A stretch of DNA of 30,316 nucleotides, from NCBI GenBank assembly GCA_964390945.1, contig CAYMIV010000013.1:1-30316 (forward strand), read 5' to 3'. How positions within the stretch are numbered: the first letter of the stretch is position 1; the number at the start of each line of letters is the position of its first letter. Positions 7,956-14,815 of this stretch are shown here, in pieces. This stretch comes from Damh-18 sp964390945. Lineage in GTDB: Bacteria > Patescibacteriota > Minisyncoccia > Phycocordibacterales > UBA918. Made by a program: the position numbers and the translations under genes. The notes beneath the pieces were generated by a model. That model did not search any database. It was not told the DNA's origin and was given only the letters and a program-made list of their open reading frames with translations.

Positions 7956-9029
7956 CTAGAGTTGTGGCGAGAGTTCTCCTTCGTTTTCAATGAGAAGTTC
8001 CTCATACTGTTCCATGTTTTCGAGCACAATACCCGTTCCGCGGACCACGGCTCGAAGCGGGTCGGATACAATCACCACCGGGAGTTTCAATACCTCTTCC
8101 AATAACTTACCGACGCCGGGTATGAGCGCTCCTCCTCCGGAGAGATAGATGCCGCGCAACATGATGTCGGAGAGTACTTCGGGCGGCGTTGCTTCAATGA
8201 CATCTCGTGTCGCTTCAATAATTGCGTTAATTGAACCCGCTATCGCCTCGCGCACATCCGCGTCGGTAATAACCACCTCACGCGGAAGCCCTGTCACCAC
8301 GTCGCGTCCTCTCACAACAATCTCCTTTGATTCTGCTTCAGCCTCGACAGAGGCAAGTGCGATTTTTGCATCTTCTGCCGTTTTGTCGCCAACGAGCACC
8401 TTGAACTGATCGCGAATGTAACTGACGATATCAGCGTTGAGTTTGTCTCCCGCAACTTTGAGATTTTTTGCGGTCACAATGCCGGAAAGCGAGATAACAG
8501 CAATATCAGTCGTCCCTCCTCCAATATCGATAATCATACTCCCCTGCGGTTTATGGATTGGGAGTTTTGCGCCGATTGCCGCAGCAATTGGTTCTTCGAT
8601 AAGAAAAACATCGCGCGCACCCGCATTGCGCGCCGCGTCGCGCGCGGCGCGCATTTCGACGTTTGTGATTCCCGACGGTACACCAATTAAGACGCGCGGC
8701 GCGACAATGGAACGTGTGCCGCTTCGAACTTTCGCAATGAGATACGCGAGCATTTCTTCGGTGACTTCGAAGTCGGAAATAACCCCGCCAACGAGTGGAC
8801 GCACGACTTCTATGTGGTTCGGTGTTCTCCCGAGCATTGATTTCGCATCATTTCCGACTGCAACGAGTTGTCCTGTTTTCTGGTTAATGGCGACAATGGT
8901 CGGCTCATTGAGCACAATACCCTTTCCCTTCACATAGACGAGGGTATTAGCGGTACCCAAATCAATGCCAATATCGGTTGATATCGACTCGAGGGCTCTA
9001 TCAATGTATTTGAGAATTTTTTTTATCAC
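7956..9029 (-). CDS. mreB: Rod shape-determining protein MreB (actin homologue), copy 1
   Basis: MreB forms membrane-attached actin-like filaments that orient the elongation machinery. The 357-residue protein carries the actin-family phosphate-1 loop DIGIDLGTANTLVYVKGKGI (about residues 19-38), the phosphate-2 motif IIDIGGGTTDIAVISL, and the adenosine motif near GIYLSGGGALIPG. The start is GTG at 9029 with a GGAGGAG ribosome site about 10 nt upstream; the next Met is far downstream. It heads mreB-mreC-mreD-mrdA. A second mreB lies at 17880-18893. The 16-residue N-terminal extension with IKKILKYIDRAL may be an amphipathic membrane anchor. Confidence 0.97.
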   Translation of the reverse strand: MIKKILKYIDRALESISTDIGIDLGTANTLVYVKGKGIVLNEPTIVAINQKTGQLVAVGNDAKSMLGRTPNHIEVVRPLVGGVISDFEVTEEMLAYLIAKVRSGTRSIVAPRVLIGVPSGITNVEMRAARDAARNAGARDVFLIEEPIAAAIGAKLPIHKPQGSMIIDIGGGTTDIAVISLSGIVTAKNLKVAGDKLNADIVSYIRDQFKVLVGDKTAEDAKIALASVEAEAESKEIVVRGRDVVTGLPREVVITDADVREAIAGSINAIIEATRDVIEATPPEVLSDIMLRGIYLSGGGALIPGVGKLLEEVLKLPVVIVSDPLRAVVRGTGIVLENMEQYEELLIENEGELSPQL

Positions 9030-9083
9030 GATATATTCACTCCTCCACCCCGGATACGCCCCGGGTCAATACAACCTTCGTCT

Positions 9084-10364
9084 CTAAAGTACATCATCGT
9101 CGGTGACTGCGTCGGGACTGAACTCTGCGTACAATTCCTCCTCGGTGAGGTACTGCGTTTCACCATCACGCCGCCGCACAACCTCGAATTTCCCCTCTTC
9201 CTGTGCGCGCTTGCTGACCACCACGCGGTACGGAATGCCGAGAAGGTCGCTATCGGCGAATTTTTCACCAGTTCGAAGGTTGCGGTCATCAAAGAGAACC
9301 TCGATGTGCTGTCGCTTCATTGAGAGGTACAACCCATCGACCCAATCCTTAATATCCGGATCTTCGAGGTTAAGACCGACAAGGTGGACATCGAAAGGCG
9401 CGACGCTCGTGGGCCACACGAGACCTTTGTCGTCGGCATAATTTTCGACAAGAACGCCCATGAGGCGAGTAATGCCGATACCATAGGAACCCATCCACAC
9501 AGGAATGTCCTCTCCCGATTCATTCTTGAACATGAGGCCGAGGTCGGTCGCTTTTTGCCGCCCGAAATTGAAGATGTTGCCGACCTCGGCCGTCTTCACC
9601 TCCTCGAGCTCCTCGCGAGCAATCCCAAGACTTGCAAGCGTCTCATCATTCAATACTTCCGCATTGATTGCGATATCTTTTTCGCGGTTTATGAAGATGA
9701 CGTCTTCACCCGCCGGACATATTGTTTGAAACTCGTGGCTGAATTGCGTAAACGCACCCCCCGAAGCAAACGTGACAAACGTATCGTTGCCGACTCCGAC
9801 GCGCTCAAATACTCGTTTGTACGCTTCGGTGGTCGCATTATAAAAAGCGGTATGATCTTCTTCACCGAGCGAAAAAGAGTACATGTCATTCATGATGAAT
9901 TCGCGTCCGCGCATCACGCCGCTCTTCGCGCGAAGTTCGTTCCGCAGTTTCGTTTGGAACTGGTAGACGTACACCGGCAAATCTTTGTAACTTGAAATGT
10001 ATCCCTTGAGCATCTCGCCGATGGGCTCTTCGTGACTCCAACCAAAACCGACTTCTCCGCCAGCCTTGAGTTCAGACTTGAACCAGACATCAACGGTTTC
10101 ATCATCCCAGCGTTTTGTGCGCTCCCAAAGTTCCTTGCGTTGAAGCGTCGTCATAATGATTTCTTGTCCGCCTACACTGTTCATCTCTTCACGCACGATG
10201 TTTTTTATTCGTTCAATGACGCGAAATCCGAGGGGGAGGAGTGCGTAGGCGCCCGCCATCTCTTTATATACATATCCGGCACGAATGAGAAGTTGCGCGT
10301 TCTTTGACACTTCGTCGGAAGGCACTTCTTTGCGCGTCTTCGTGAACAGTTGTGATTGCCTCAT
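9084..10364 (-). CDS. proS: Proline--tRNA ligase, short form without the INS editing domain
   Basis: ProRS charges tRNA-Pro. The 426-residue protein has bacterial class II landmarks: the N-terminal signature (RAGYVYKEMAGAYALLPLGFRVI), motif 2 with RNELRAKSGVMRGREFIMNDMYSF (in two parts), FASGGAFTQFSHEFQTICPAGED, and motif 3 as MGSYGIGITRLMGVLVE. The anticodon-binding domain follows (PFDVHLVG, VLFDDRNLRTGEKFADSDLLGIPYRVVVSKRA). Standard bacterial ProRS is about 570 residues because an INS (YbaK-like) deacylase domain sits between motifs 2 and 3. Here only about 55 residues occupy that place, so cis-editing of Ala-tRNA-Pro should be absent. It is preceded by its own promoter and a leader hairpin. 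Confidence 0.95.
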   Translation of the reverse strand: MRQSQLFTKTRKEVPSDEVSKNAQLLIRAGYVYKEMAGAYALLPLGFRVIERIKNIVREEMNSVGGQEIIMTTLQRKELWERTKRWDDETVDVWFKSELKAGGEVGFGWSHEEPIGEMLKGYISSYKDLPVYVYQFQTKLRNELRAKSGVMRGREFIMNDMYSFSLGEEDHTAFYNATTEAYKRVFERVGVGNDTFVTFASGGAFTQFSHEFQTICPAGEDVIFINREKDIAINAEVLNDETLASLGIAREELEEVKTAEVGNIFNFGRQKATDLGLMFKNESGEDIPVWMGSYGIGITRLMGVLVENYADDKGLVWPTSVAPFDVHLVGLNLEDPDIKDWVDGLYLSMKRQHIEVLFDDRNLRTGEKFADSDLLGIPYRVVVSKRAQEEGKFEVVRRRDGETQYLTEEELYAEFSPDAVTDDDVL

Positions 10365-10403
10365 CGTGTGGTGATTACAAAATAATGAATGCGCTAATCC
10401 TCC

Positions 10404-10428
10404 AAAAAGCCCTTGTACGACAAGGGTT
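10404..10428 (-). terminator. Hairpin plus T-run at the 5' end of the proS transcript (possible attenuator)
   Basis: Minus-strand CCCTTGT-CGT-ACAAGGG followed by CTTTTT has the form of an intrinsic terminator. It begins about 5 nt after the predicted proS transcription start (near 10434) and about 40 nt before the proS ATG. It may be an attenuator, a 5' stabilising hairpin, or a backup terminator for upstream transcription. Confidence 0.6.
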
Positions 10429-10440
10429 CTTGTTTCTCAC

Positions 10441-10469
10441 ATTTTAACCTCAAAGCAACACGGGGTCAA
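10441..10469 (-). promoter_or_regulatory. Candidate proS promoter
   Basis: Minus-strand TTGACC (10464-10469), a 17-bp spacer and TAAAAT (10441-10446) predict a start near 10434, about 70 nt before the proS ATG. Between this and the small-RNA terminator lies another perfect hairpin (CCGTTTGCC-AAA-GGCAAGCGG, 10516-10536 read on minus). Confidence 0.7.
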
Positions 10470-10550
10470 AAATCCGACGAGTATGAGTATTGAGTATGTG
10501 TATGAGGAAACATCGCCGCTTGCCTTTGGCAAACGGCTGTGTTTATCAAC

Positions 10551-10578
10551 AAAAAAGCCCCCAGATTGCTCTAGGGGC
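10551..10578 (-). terminator. Intrinsic terminator of the putative small RNA
   Basis: On the minus strand a GCCCCTAGA / TCTGGGGGC stem with a GCAA loop is followed by T6. Confidence 0.85.
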
Positions 10579-10695
10579 GCCAGTTTTATGAGATGGTCGC
10601 TCAATTTTATGTTCCTTCTCTTGCGAGAAAGGATGGCGATAGCTCCGCAGAAGTGCGGCCGACTATCCGTGAACGCCAATCACAAACTCACGGGT
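10551..10695 (-). ncRNA. Putative independent small RNA between rseP and proS
   Basis: A consensus promoter (10702-10729) predicts a start near 10695, and an intrinsic terminator ends at 10551, giving a transcript of about 145 nt. The predicted RNA folds well: TTGGCG...CGCCA encloses ATAG/CTAT and a CCGCA-CTTC-TGCGG hairpin; next comes CCTTTCTC-GCAA-GAGAAGG with a GNRA loop; then the terminator stem. It does not look like 6S, SRP, tmRNA or RNase P RNA; for instance no GGAAGCAGCC SRP motif is present. The stretch is also nominally open for an 80-codon reading frame on the minus strand, but that frame runs through the terminator. I do not recognise the family. Confidence 0.6.
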
Positions 10696-10701
10696 ACTAA
10701 C

Positions 10702-10729
10702 ATTATACCGAATCTCCTTTCAAAGTCAA
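10702..10729 (-). promoter_or_regulatory. Strong promoter of the putative small RNA
   Basis: Minus-strand TTGACT (10724-10729), a 16-bp spacer and a perfect TATAAT (10702-10707). It lies just after the rseP stop and no reading frame with a ribosome site follows. Confidence 0.85.
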
Positions 10730-10743
10730 TACCTAGAAATGGC

Positions 10744-11838
10744 TCAAATGAGCCGTGAAATGTCGTTCCACGTAATAGCCACCATAAGAAGCATGAGGAG
10801 AATGAAGCCGATTGCATTGAGGGTTCCAACATACCTCGGATTGATGGGTGAACGCTTTATCGCCTCAACGGCGACAAAGAGGAGGCGACCTCCATCGAGC
10901 GCCGGAAACGGGAGAAGGTTGATGACTGCGAGGTTGAGTGAAATGAACGCCGTGAACATGAGAAGCGATGTGAGGCCGAGAGCGGATGCCTCACCGACGA
11001 GCCCGACAATACCAACGGGTCCGGCGATATTCGAGAGGTCGGCCTTCAGCGTAAGCATGTCCTTAAAGAGTCCGGCAAGCCCCACGGTAATTTCCTTGAG
11101 ACTGGTGATTGTGTAAAGAGTTCCATCTTTGATTGCGTTCAAGGGTGTCTCGCGAACAATATCAACAAGCGAGAGTTGTACACCGATGGCGGCGCGGTCG
11201 GGATCAGAAGCAATAATACCGGTTTTCGGCACGACGGTCGTAACAAACATTTCTTCACCCACGAGGTATGTGAGTGTGAGCGGCGCCGTCCCCGCTGCAC
11301 CGACAAACTCGCTGAATGATGTGGGGGTGAGTTTTGTGAGTTTTTCTTCATTGCTTTTTGAGAGTCCCACGATGACTGCCCCGCGGGGAATACGTGCACT
11401 ATCAGCCGGAGTATCCGCAACAAGGTCGCTCACCATGAGTTTTGCATTCGGGCCAGCGTTTTCTTCACTCACCCCCGTCTGCACTCCGATTCCAAACGCG
11501 AGCACGAAAAGCAGCCACGCAAAGAGGACATTCATAGTCACGCCCGCAAGGAGCACCGCCGCCTGTGCCCATTTGCTTTTTGAAGTAAATGCACCTTTTG
11601 TTTCAAGAAATGCATCGCCCGTAAGTGAATCTTCTCCATATATTTTGACAAAGCCACCTATGGGAAAAAGATTTATGGAATAGAGCGTCTCGCCTTTCTT
11701 TATTCCAAAAAGCCGCGGGGGGAATCCGATGCCAAACTCATCAACGCGCATACCCGACCGTTTCGCGGCAATGAAGTGACCCCACTCATGGACAAGAACG
11801 AGCACACAGAGAACGAAAACAAAGATGAGAATCGACAT
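10744..11838 (-). CDS. rseP: RseP-type site-2 zinc metalloprotease (M50, with PDZ domain)
   Basis: M50 proteases cut membrane-spanning segments inside the bilayer. The 364-residue protein has the zinc motif HEWGH at residues 17-21 within the first membrane helix. A GFPPRLFGIKKGETLYSINLFPIGGFVKI block follows in two parts, with a second helix (about 90-115). A PDZ-like domain (about 120-215, ADTPADSARIPRGAVIVGLS) precedes the last helices, which hold the third metal-ligand region INLLPFPALDGGRLLF. Length is close to the usual 360-450. It begins 5 nt after the frr stop, so the two are co-transcribed. Confidence 0.95.
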   Translation of the reverse strand: MSILIFVFVLCVLVLVHEWGHFIAAKRSGMRVDEFGIGFPPRLFGIKKGETLYSINLFPIGGFVKIYGEDSLTGDAFLETKGAFTSKSKWAQAAVLLAGVTMNVLFAWLLFVLAFGIGVQTGVSEENAGPNAKLMVSDLVADTPADSARIPRGAVIVGLSKSNEEKLTKLTPTSFSEFVGAAGTAPLTLTYLVGEEMFVTTVVPKTGIIASDPDRAAIGVQLSLVDIVRETPLNAIKDGTLYTITSLKEITVGLAGLFKDMLTLKADLSNIAGPVGIVGLVGEASALGLTSLLMFTAFISLNLAVINLLPFPALDGGRLLFVAVEAIKRSPINPRYVGTLNAIGFILLMLLMVAITWNDISRLI

Positions 11839-11843
11839 AATTT

Positions 11844-12395
11844 CTATTGGGAAATTTCGGTCTCCTTCTGCTCAAAAACAGAATTGAGTTCTTGATTTGT
11901 CGAATCGACGCGCTTCTGAAGTTCCTCCTTTGCTGCAAATCGTTCATCTTTGCTCATACTGCCCTCCTTTTCCTTCACATCAATATCTTTCATAACCTCA
12001 TCGCGCGCACCGCGAAGTGAAACGCGCGCTTCTTCAAGTTTCATTTTTGCCAACCGGAGCAGCTGCTCGCGACGTTCGCTGGTGAGTTCAGGAAAAAGTA
12101 CCCGAAGACCAGAACTGTCCACCGCAACCGAAATGCCGAGGTCCGCTTCTGTGATTGCTCGCTCAACCGCTTTGATACTCGAAGGATCCCAGGTGACTAT
12201 ACGGAGCGTTCGTGCATCCTCGATATTGACCGATCCAATTTGATTTATCGGAACACGCGCGCCATAGGATTCAACCTGAACGATATCGAGGAGTGCGGGG
12301 GTCGCGCGCCCGGTGCGAATACCCGTATATTCACGAATGAGCCACGCAACAACTTCTTTGGCGCGACCTTCAAATGTTTTCAAATCGTATTTCAT
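11844..12395 (-). CDS. frr: Ribosome recycling factor
   Basis: RRF, with EF-G, splits post-termination ribosomes. From ATG 12395 the protein has 183 residues, the usual 180-190. It shows the conserved GRATPALLDIVQVESYG, the beta-domain block LRIVTWDPSSIKAVERAI, and the signature LTSERREQLLRLAKMKLEEARVSLR (in two parts). The frame continues 26 codons upstream, but those residues do not resemble RRF, so the start is set at the first family-like Met. It is followed at 5 nt by rseP. No clear ribosome site is seen. Confidence 0.96.
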   Translation of the reverse strand: MKYDLKTFEGRAKEVVAWLIREYTGIRTGRATPALLDIVQVESYGARVPINQIGSVNIEDARTLRIVTWDPSSIKAVERAITEADLGISVAVDSSGLRVLFPELTSERREQLLRLAKMKLEEARVSLRGARDEVMKDIDVKEKEGSMSKDERFAAKEELQKRVDSTNQELNSVFEQKETEISQ

Positions 12396-12483
12396 AGATA
12401 GCGTATATGGTAGCGCACTTGCCGTTTTCCTGAAAGTCGCAGAATGAGGTAAGTATGAAACAAGGAACAGCAAAGATTTTCAA

Positions 12484-13104
12484 TCAATCTTGCGGTGGCG
12501 GCGAAGTCGAAAATTGGAGTGAGAGTGCGAGGTGTTCGAGGAGCATTTTCTTTGAAGCGCCAGGATCGTGCATATACCGTTCGATCATGAGCAGTACTTG
12601 AGCGCCGCGCACGGGCTCCTTGCGGAACACCTCTTCGAGTCCGCGAATCAGAAGATCGCACCATGCATCTTCTTTATTTTTCGTCCGTTCCGCAATGCAC
12701 GAGAGTCTTTTTGCATAGGTGTGCGTTATAAACTCCCGCGCTATTTCCAATGCTCCTTCAGCGGGGGTTTCAACACGCCTCACATTGAGACGAGAACGCA
12801 GTGTCTCGATGAGTATATCTTCCTTCGGTATGAGTAGGTAAAAACGCACTCCGGGAGCGGGCTCCTCAAAGAGTTTGAGGAGAGCATTTTGCGCCTCGAG
12901 CGTCGCCGAACGTACCACGATAATGAATACTCGCGTGTCTCCCGACACCGGACGTTGCGCTGCTTCTTGCTTGAGTGCCCGCGCATCATCGATACCCAGT
13001 TGCACATAGGAATACCGTCTGACATCTGGTCCGTTCTGATCTGTTTTAGGTATTTTACTCAAGGCAATCGTTGAATCGCCAACGATACATTCCGCATGAT
13101 GCAT
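12484..13104 (-). CDS. holB: DNA polymerase III delta'-like clamp-loader subunit
   Basis: The delta' subunit is the structural wrench of the clamp loader that places the sliding clamp on DNA. From ATG 13104 the 206-residue protein starts MHHAECIVGDS, as delta' proteins do. It contains a DARALKQEAAQRPVSGDTRVFII-type strand (in two parts) and the diagnostic EAQNALLKLFEEPAPGVRFYLL box (in two parts), followed by LIETLRSRLNVRRVE. There is no Walker A motif, as expected for delta', and no zinc-binding Cys cluster. It is shorter than the typical 330 residues, with a reduced C-terminal collar region. A GTG at 13119 would add five residues and overlap the upstream gene. Confidence 0.82.
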   Translation of the reverse strand: MHHAECIVGDSTIALSKIPKTDQNGPDVRRYSYVQLGIDDARALKQEAAQRPVSGDTRVFIIVVRSATLEAQNALLKLFEEPAPGVRFYLLIPKEDILIETLRSRLNVRRVETPAEGALEIAREFITHTYAKRLSCIAERTKNKEDAWCDLLIRGLEEVFRKEPVRGAQVLLMIERYMHDPGASKKMLLEHLALSLQFSTSPPPQD

Positions 13105-13111
13105 TAGAGTA

Positions 13112-14749
13112 TTATGCACCGAGTGCTTCCTTTTGTCTTATGAGGACCTTTTTGAGGACGCGTCTCAAATAACGTTCAAATGTTTCGTTCGGGTTAAAAA
13201 CAACTCCCTGTTCATGTCGCCACGCATTCATGTAATCGCGAATTGATGCTTTTTCCTCGCTTCGTGCACCATCCCAGTCGCCGTTCACCACGATGAGCAT
13301 GGGGAGGTATTCGAGTTTCTTGTAGAGGGGATGCTCGCGCCCTCCCGCACCGAGTCCGAGCAAACCACTGCTTCTGAAAAGTCTCCATTCATGGAGCAAC
13401 TGATCGAGGGCGGCGTTGATTTCTTGCGTATCGAGGTCCGAATTTTTTTCAACGCGTATGATGTCAGGTTCCGAAGAAGGAGGAGCGGGCGGTTCAGTGT
13501 GCGAATCCGGTTTTGTGTTGCGGGGTGCGGTAACGGTGCGCTCAGCATCATCGCGCGTCCACCGTGAAGCATCCTCGTCTATGGGCGGAGGCGTACCGAG
13601 CCGTTCGGCGGATGTCTGCCTCAACCGCTCAAGAACAAGATTGAGAGATAATTTTTCATCCTTTTCGCTTTCCGACTTTTCGGCAACCACTTCTCCATAC
13701 GCCGGTATGGGCGGTGTGATAGGAAAAGTCACGTTCACAGACGGTTCGGTTACCCCCTCTTCAACGGACGGTTCTGGTATTGGTTGCACTTCGCGGATGT
13801 TGGGTTCATGAGGACCCGGTTCCGTGGGAACTTCAGGTTCAGAAGAAATTGGAGCAACAGGACTTTGAATCGGTTCCGGCGGGAGTGGAGATGCTTCTGC
13901 AGTCGGCAAATCCTTCTCGAGAGATTTTTCCGCTTCAACTACAGATTCTGAAACAGGCGGTACCTCAATTGGCGGCTCGGGGGTGGTGGGAATTGAAACC
14001 GGTTGCGCTGTCTTACTAAATTCTTCAATGGAACGAAAGGCATTCTCCAAATTCTGCATAGCGACATCAATACTCACCGTTGAGCCGCCGCCGGATGCCT
14101 TCATTGCCGTAAGGAGCGCATTCATGTATTCACGTCCGATGCCATTCCCCGCATCCATGAGTGTTACTGGATTCCCAAACATGTTGTGTACCTGGCGTTT
14201 AATTTCGGAAATACGCGCCTTTTTTGCTTCAAGACCCATACGCGATACCTCGCCGACTTCTTGCGACACTGTGATTTCCGGCGCTGACGGCATCACGGGT
14301 TCAGGCGCGGGAGGTGTTGCCGGCGGCGGAGTGGATTCGGTCGGTTCCTTCGTTTGCATTATCGCTTGCCTGTCGAGTTCAGATGGAGTTGGAACTGATA
14401 CGGGAGCGGGTGGAACAAATATCGGCGTGCGTCGTCCGAGGTGAATTGTCTGTTGTTTTTTGGTATCCGGGAGTGGTGGAGTATTGACTGCAGTTTCTTC
14501 ATGCGGGGTCTTAGTTTCTTCGCTCGTAAATCCCTTCATGAGCGTATCGATTTTCTCCCGGAGTGTCGGGTCGCCACCGCTCTGTGCATACGAAAGCACC
14601 ATGTCGCGAAACTCCGCATACACATCCTCGTCCAATCCAGACTCGCGCGCGCGCTTCAGAACACCGGTGAGCCCTTGCCAACTTCTCAAATCATAGCCAG
14701 CATCCGGGGCGCTGTCTGCTCGCGCAGACTTCCCTTTTACCTCCGTCAT
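13112..14749 (-). CDS. Proline-rich protein of unknown function next to the VirB4-like ATPase
   Basis: I do not recognise a family. The 545-residue protein has three folded-looking blocks joined by Pro/Glu/Ser/Thr-rich linkers. The first is helical (about 20-75, including WQGLTGVLKRARESGLDEDVY). A second is at about 165-245 (EVSRMGLEAKKARISEIKRQVHNMFGNPV onward, in two parts). The C-terminal block (about 440-545) contains DQLLHEWRLFRSSGLLGLG, HPLYKKLEYLPMLIVVNGDW and FERYLRRVLKKVLIRQK. There is no signal peptide or membrane helix. It starts 66 nt downstream of the VirB4-like gene and is followed by holB at 7 nt. Position suggests, but does not prove, a link with the ATPase. A TATAAT 8 nt before the ATG points to a near-leaderless mRNA. 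Confidence 0.85.
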   Translation of the reverse strand: MTEVKGKSARADSAPDAGYDLRSWQGLTGVLKRARESGLDEDVYAEFRDMVLSYAQSGGDPTLREKIDTLMKGFTSEETKTPHEETAVNTPPLPDTKKQQTIHLGRRTPIFVPPAPVSVPTPSELDRQAIMQTKEPTESTPPPATPPAPEPVMPSAPEITVSQEVGEVSRMGLEAKKARISEIKRQVHNMFGNPVTLMDAGNGIGREYMNALLTAMKASGGGSTVSIDVAMQNLENAFRSIEEFSKTAQPVSIPTTPEPPIEVPPVSESVVEAEKSLEKDLPTAEASPLPPEPIQSPVAPISSEPEVPTEPGPHEPNIREVQPIPEPSVEEGVTEPSVNVTFPITPPIPAYGEVVAEKSESEKDEKLSLNLVLERLRQTSAERLGTPPPIDEDASRWTRDDAERTVTAPRNTKPDSHTEPPAPPSSEPDIIRVEKNSDLDTQEINAALDQLLHEWRLFRSSGLLGLGAGGREHPLYKKLEYLPMLIVVNGDWDGARSEEKASIRDYMNAWRHEQGVVFNPNETFERYLRRVLKKVLIRQKEALGA

Positions 14750-14757
14750 ATCTGTTG

Positions 14758-14763
14758 ATTATA
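14758..14763 (-). promoter_or_regulatory. -10 box 8 nt before the proline-rich protein gene
   Basis: A perfect TATAAT on the minus strand ends 8 nt before the ATG at 14749. The -35 is weak (TTTATA at 18 bp). A small perfect hairpin CGGTAT-AAAAA-ATACCG overlaps the upstream part (about 14780-14796). Confidence 0.5.
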
Positions 14764-14815
14764 TCCTGTCTGAACTATCGGTATAAAAAATACCGTTGAT
14801 AACCGCCGCCGCACG

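Noticed and set aside
7946..8071. Upstream extension of mreC
   Set aside because: It overlaps the MreB C-terminus and would bury the N-terminal membrane helix behind 42 unrelated residues.
10437..10679. An 80-codon minus-strand reading frame between rseP and proS
   Set aside because: It runs through an intrinsic terminator and a proS promoter, has no ribosome site and no recognisable composition; the region fits a small RNA better.
12396..12473. Upstream extension of frr
   Set aside because: The extra 26 residues do not resemble RRF, and the Met at 12395 gives the family-standard length.
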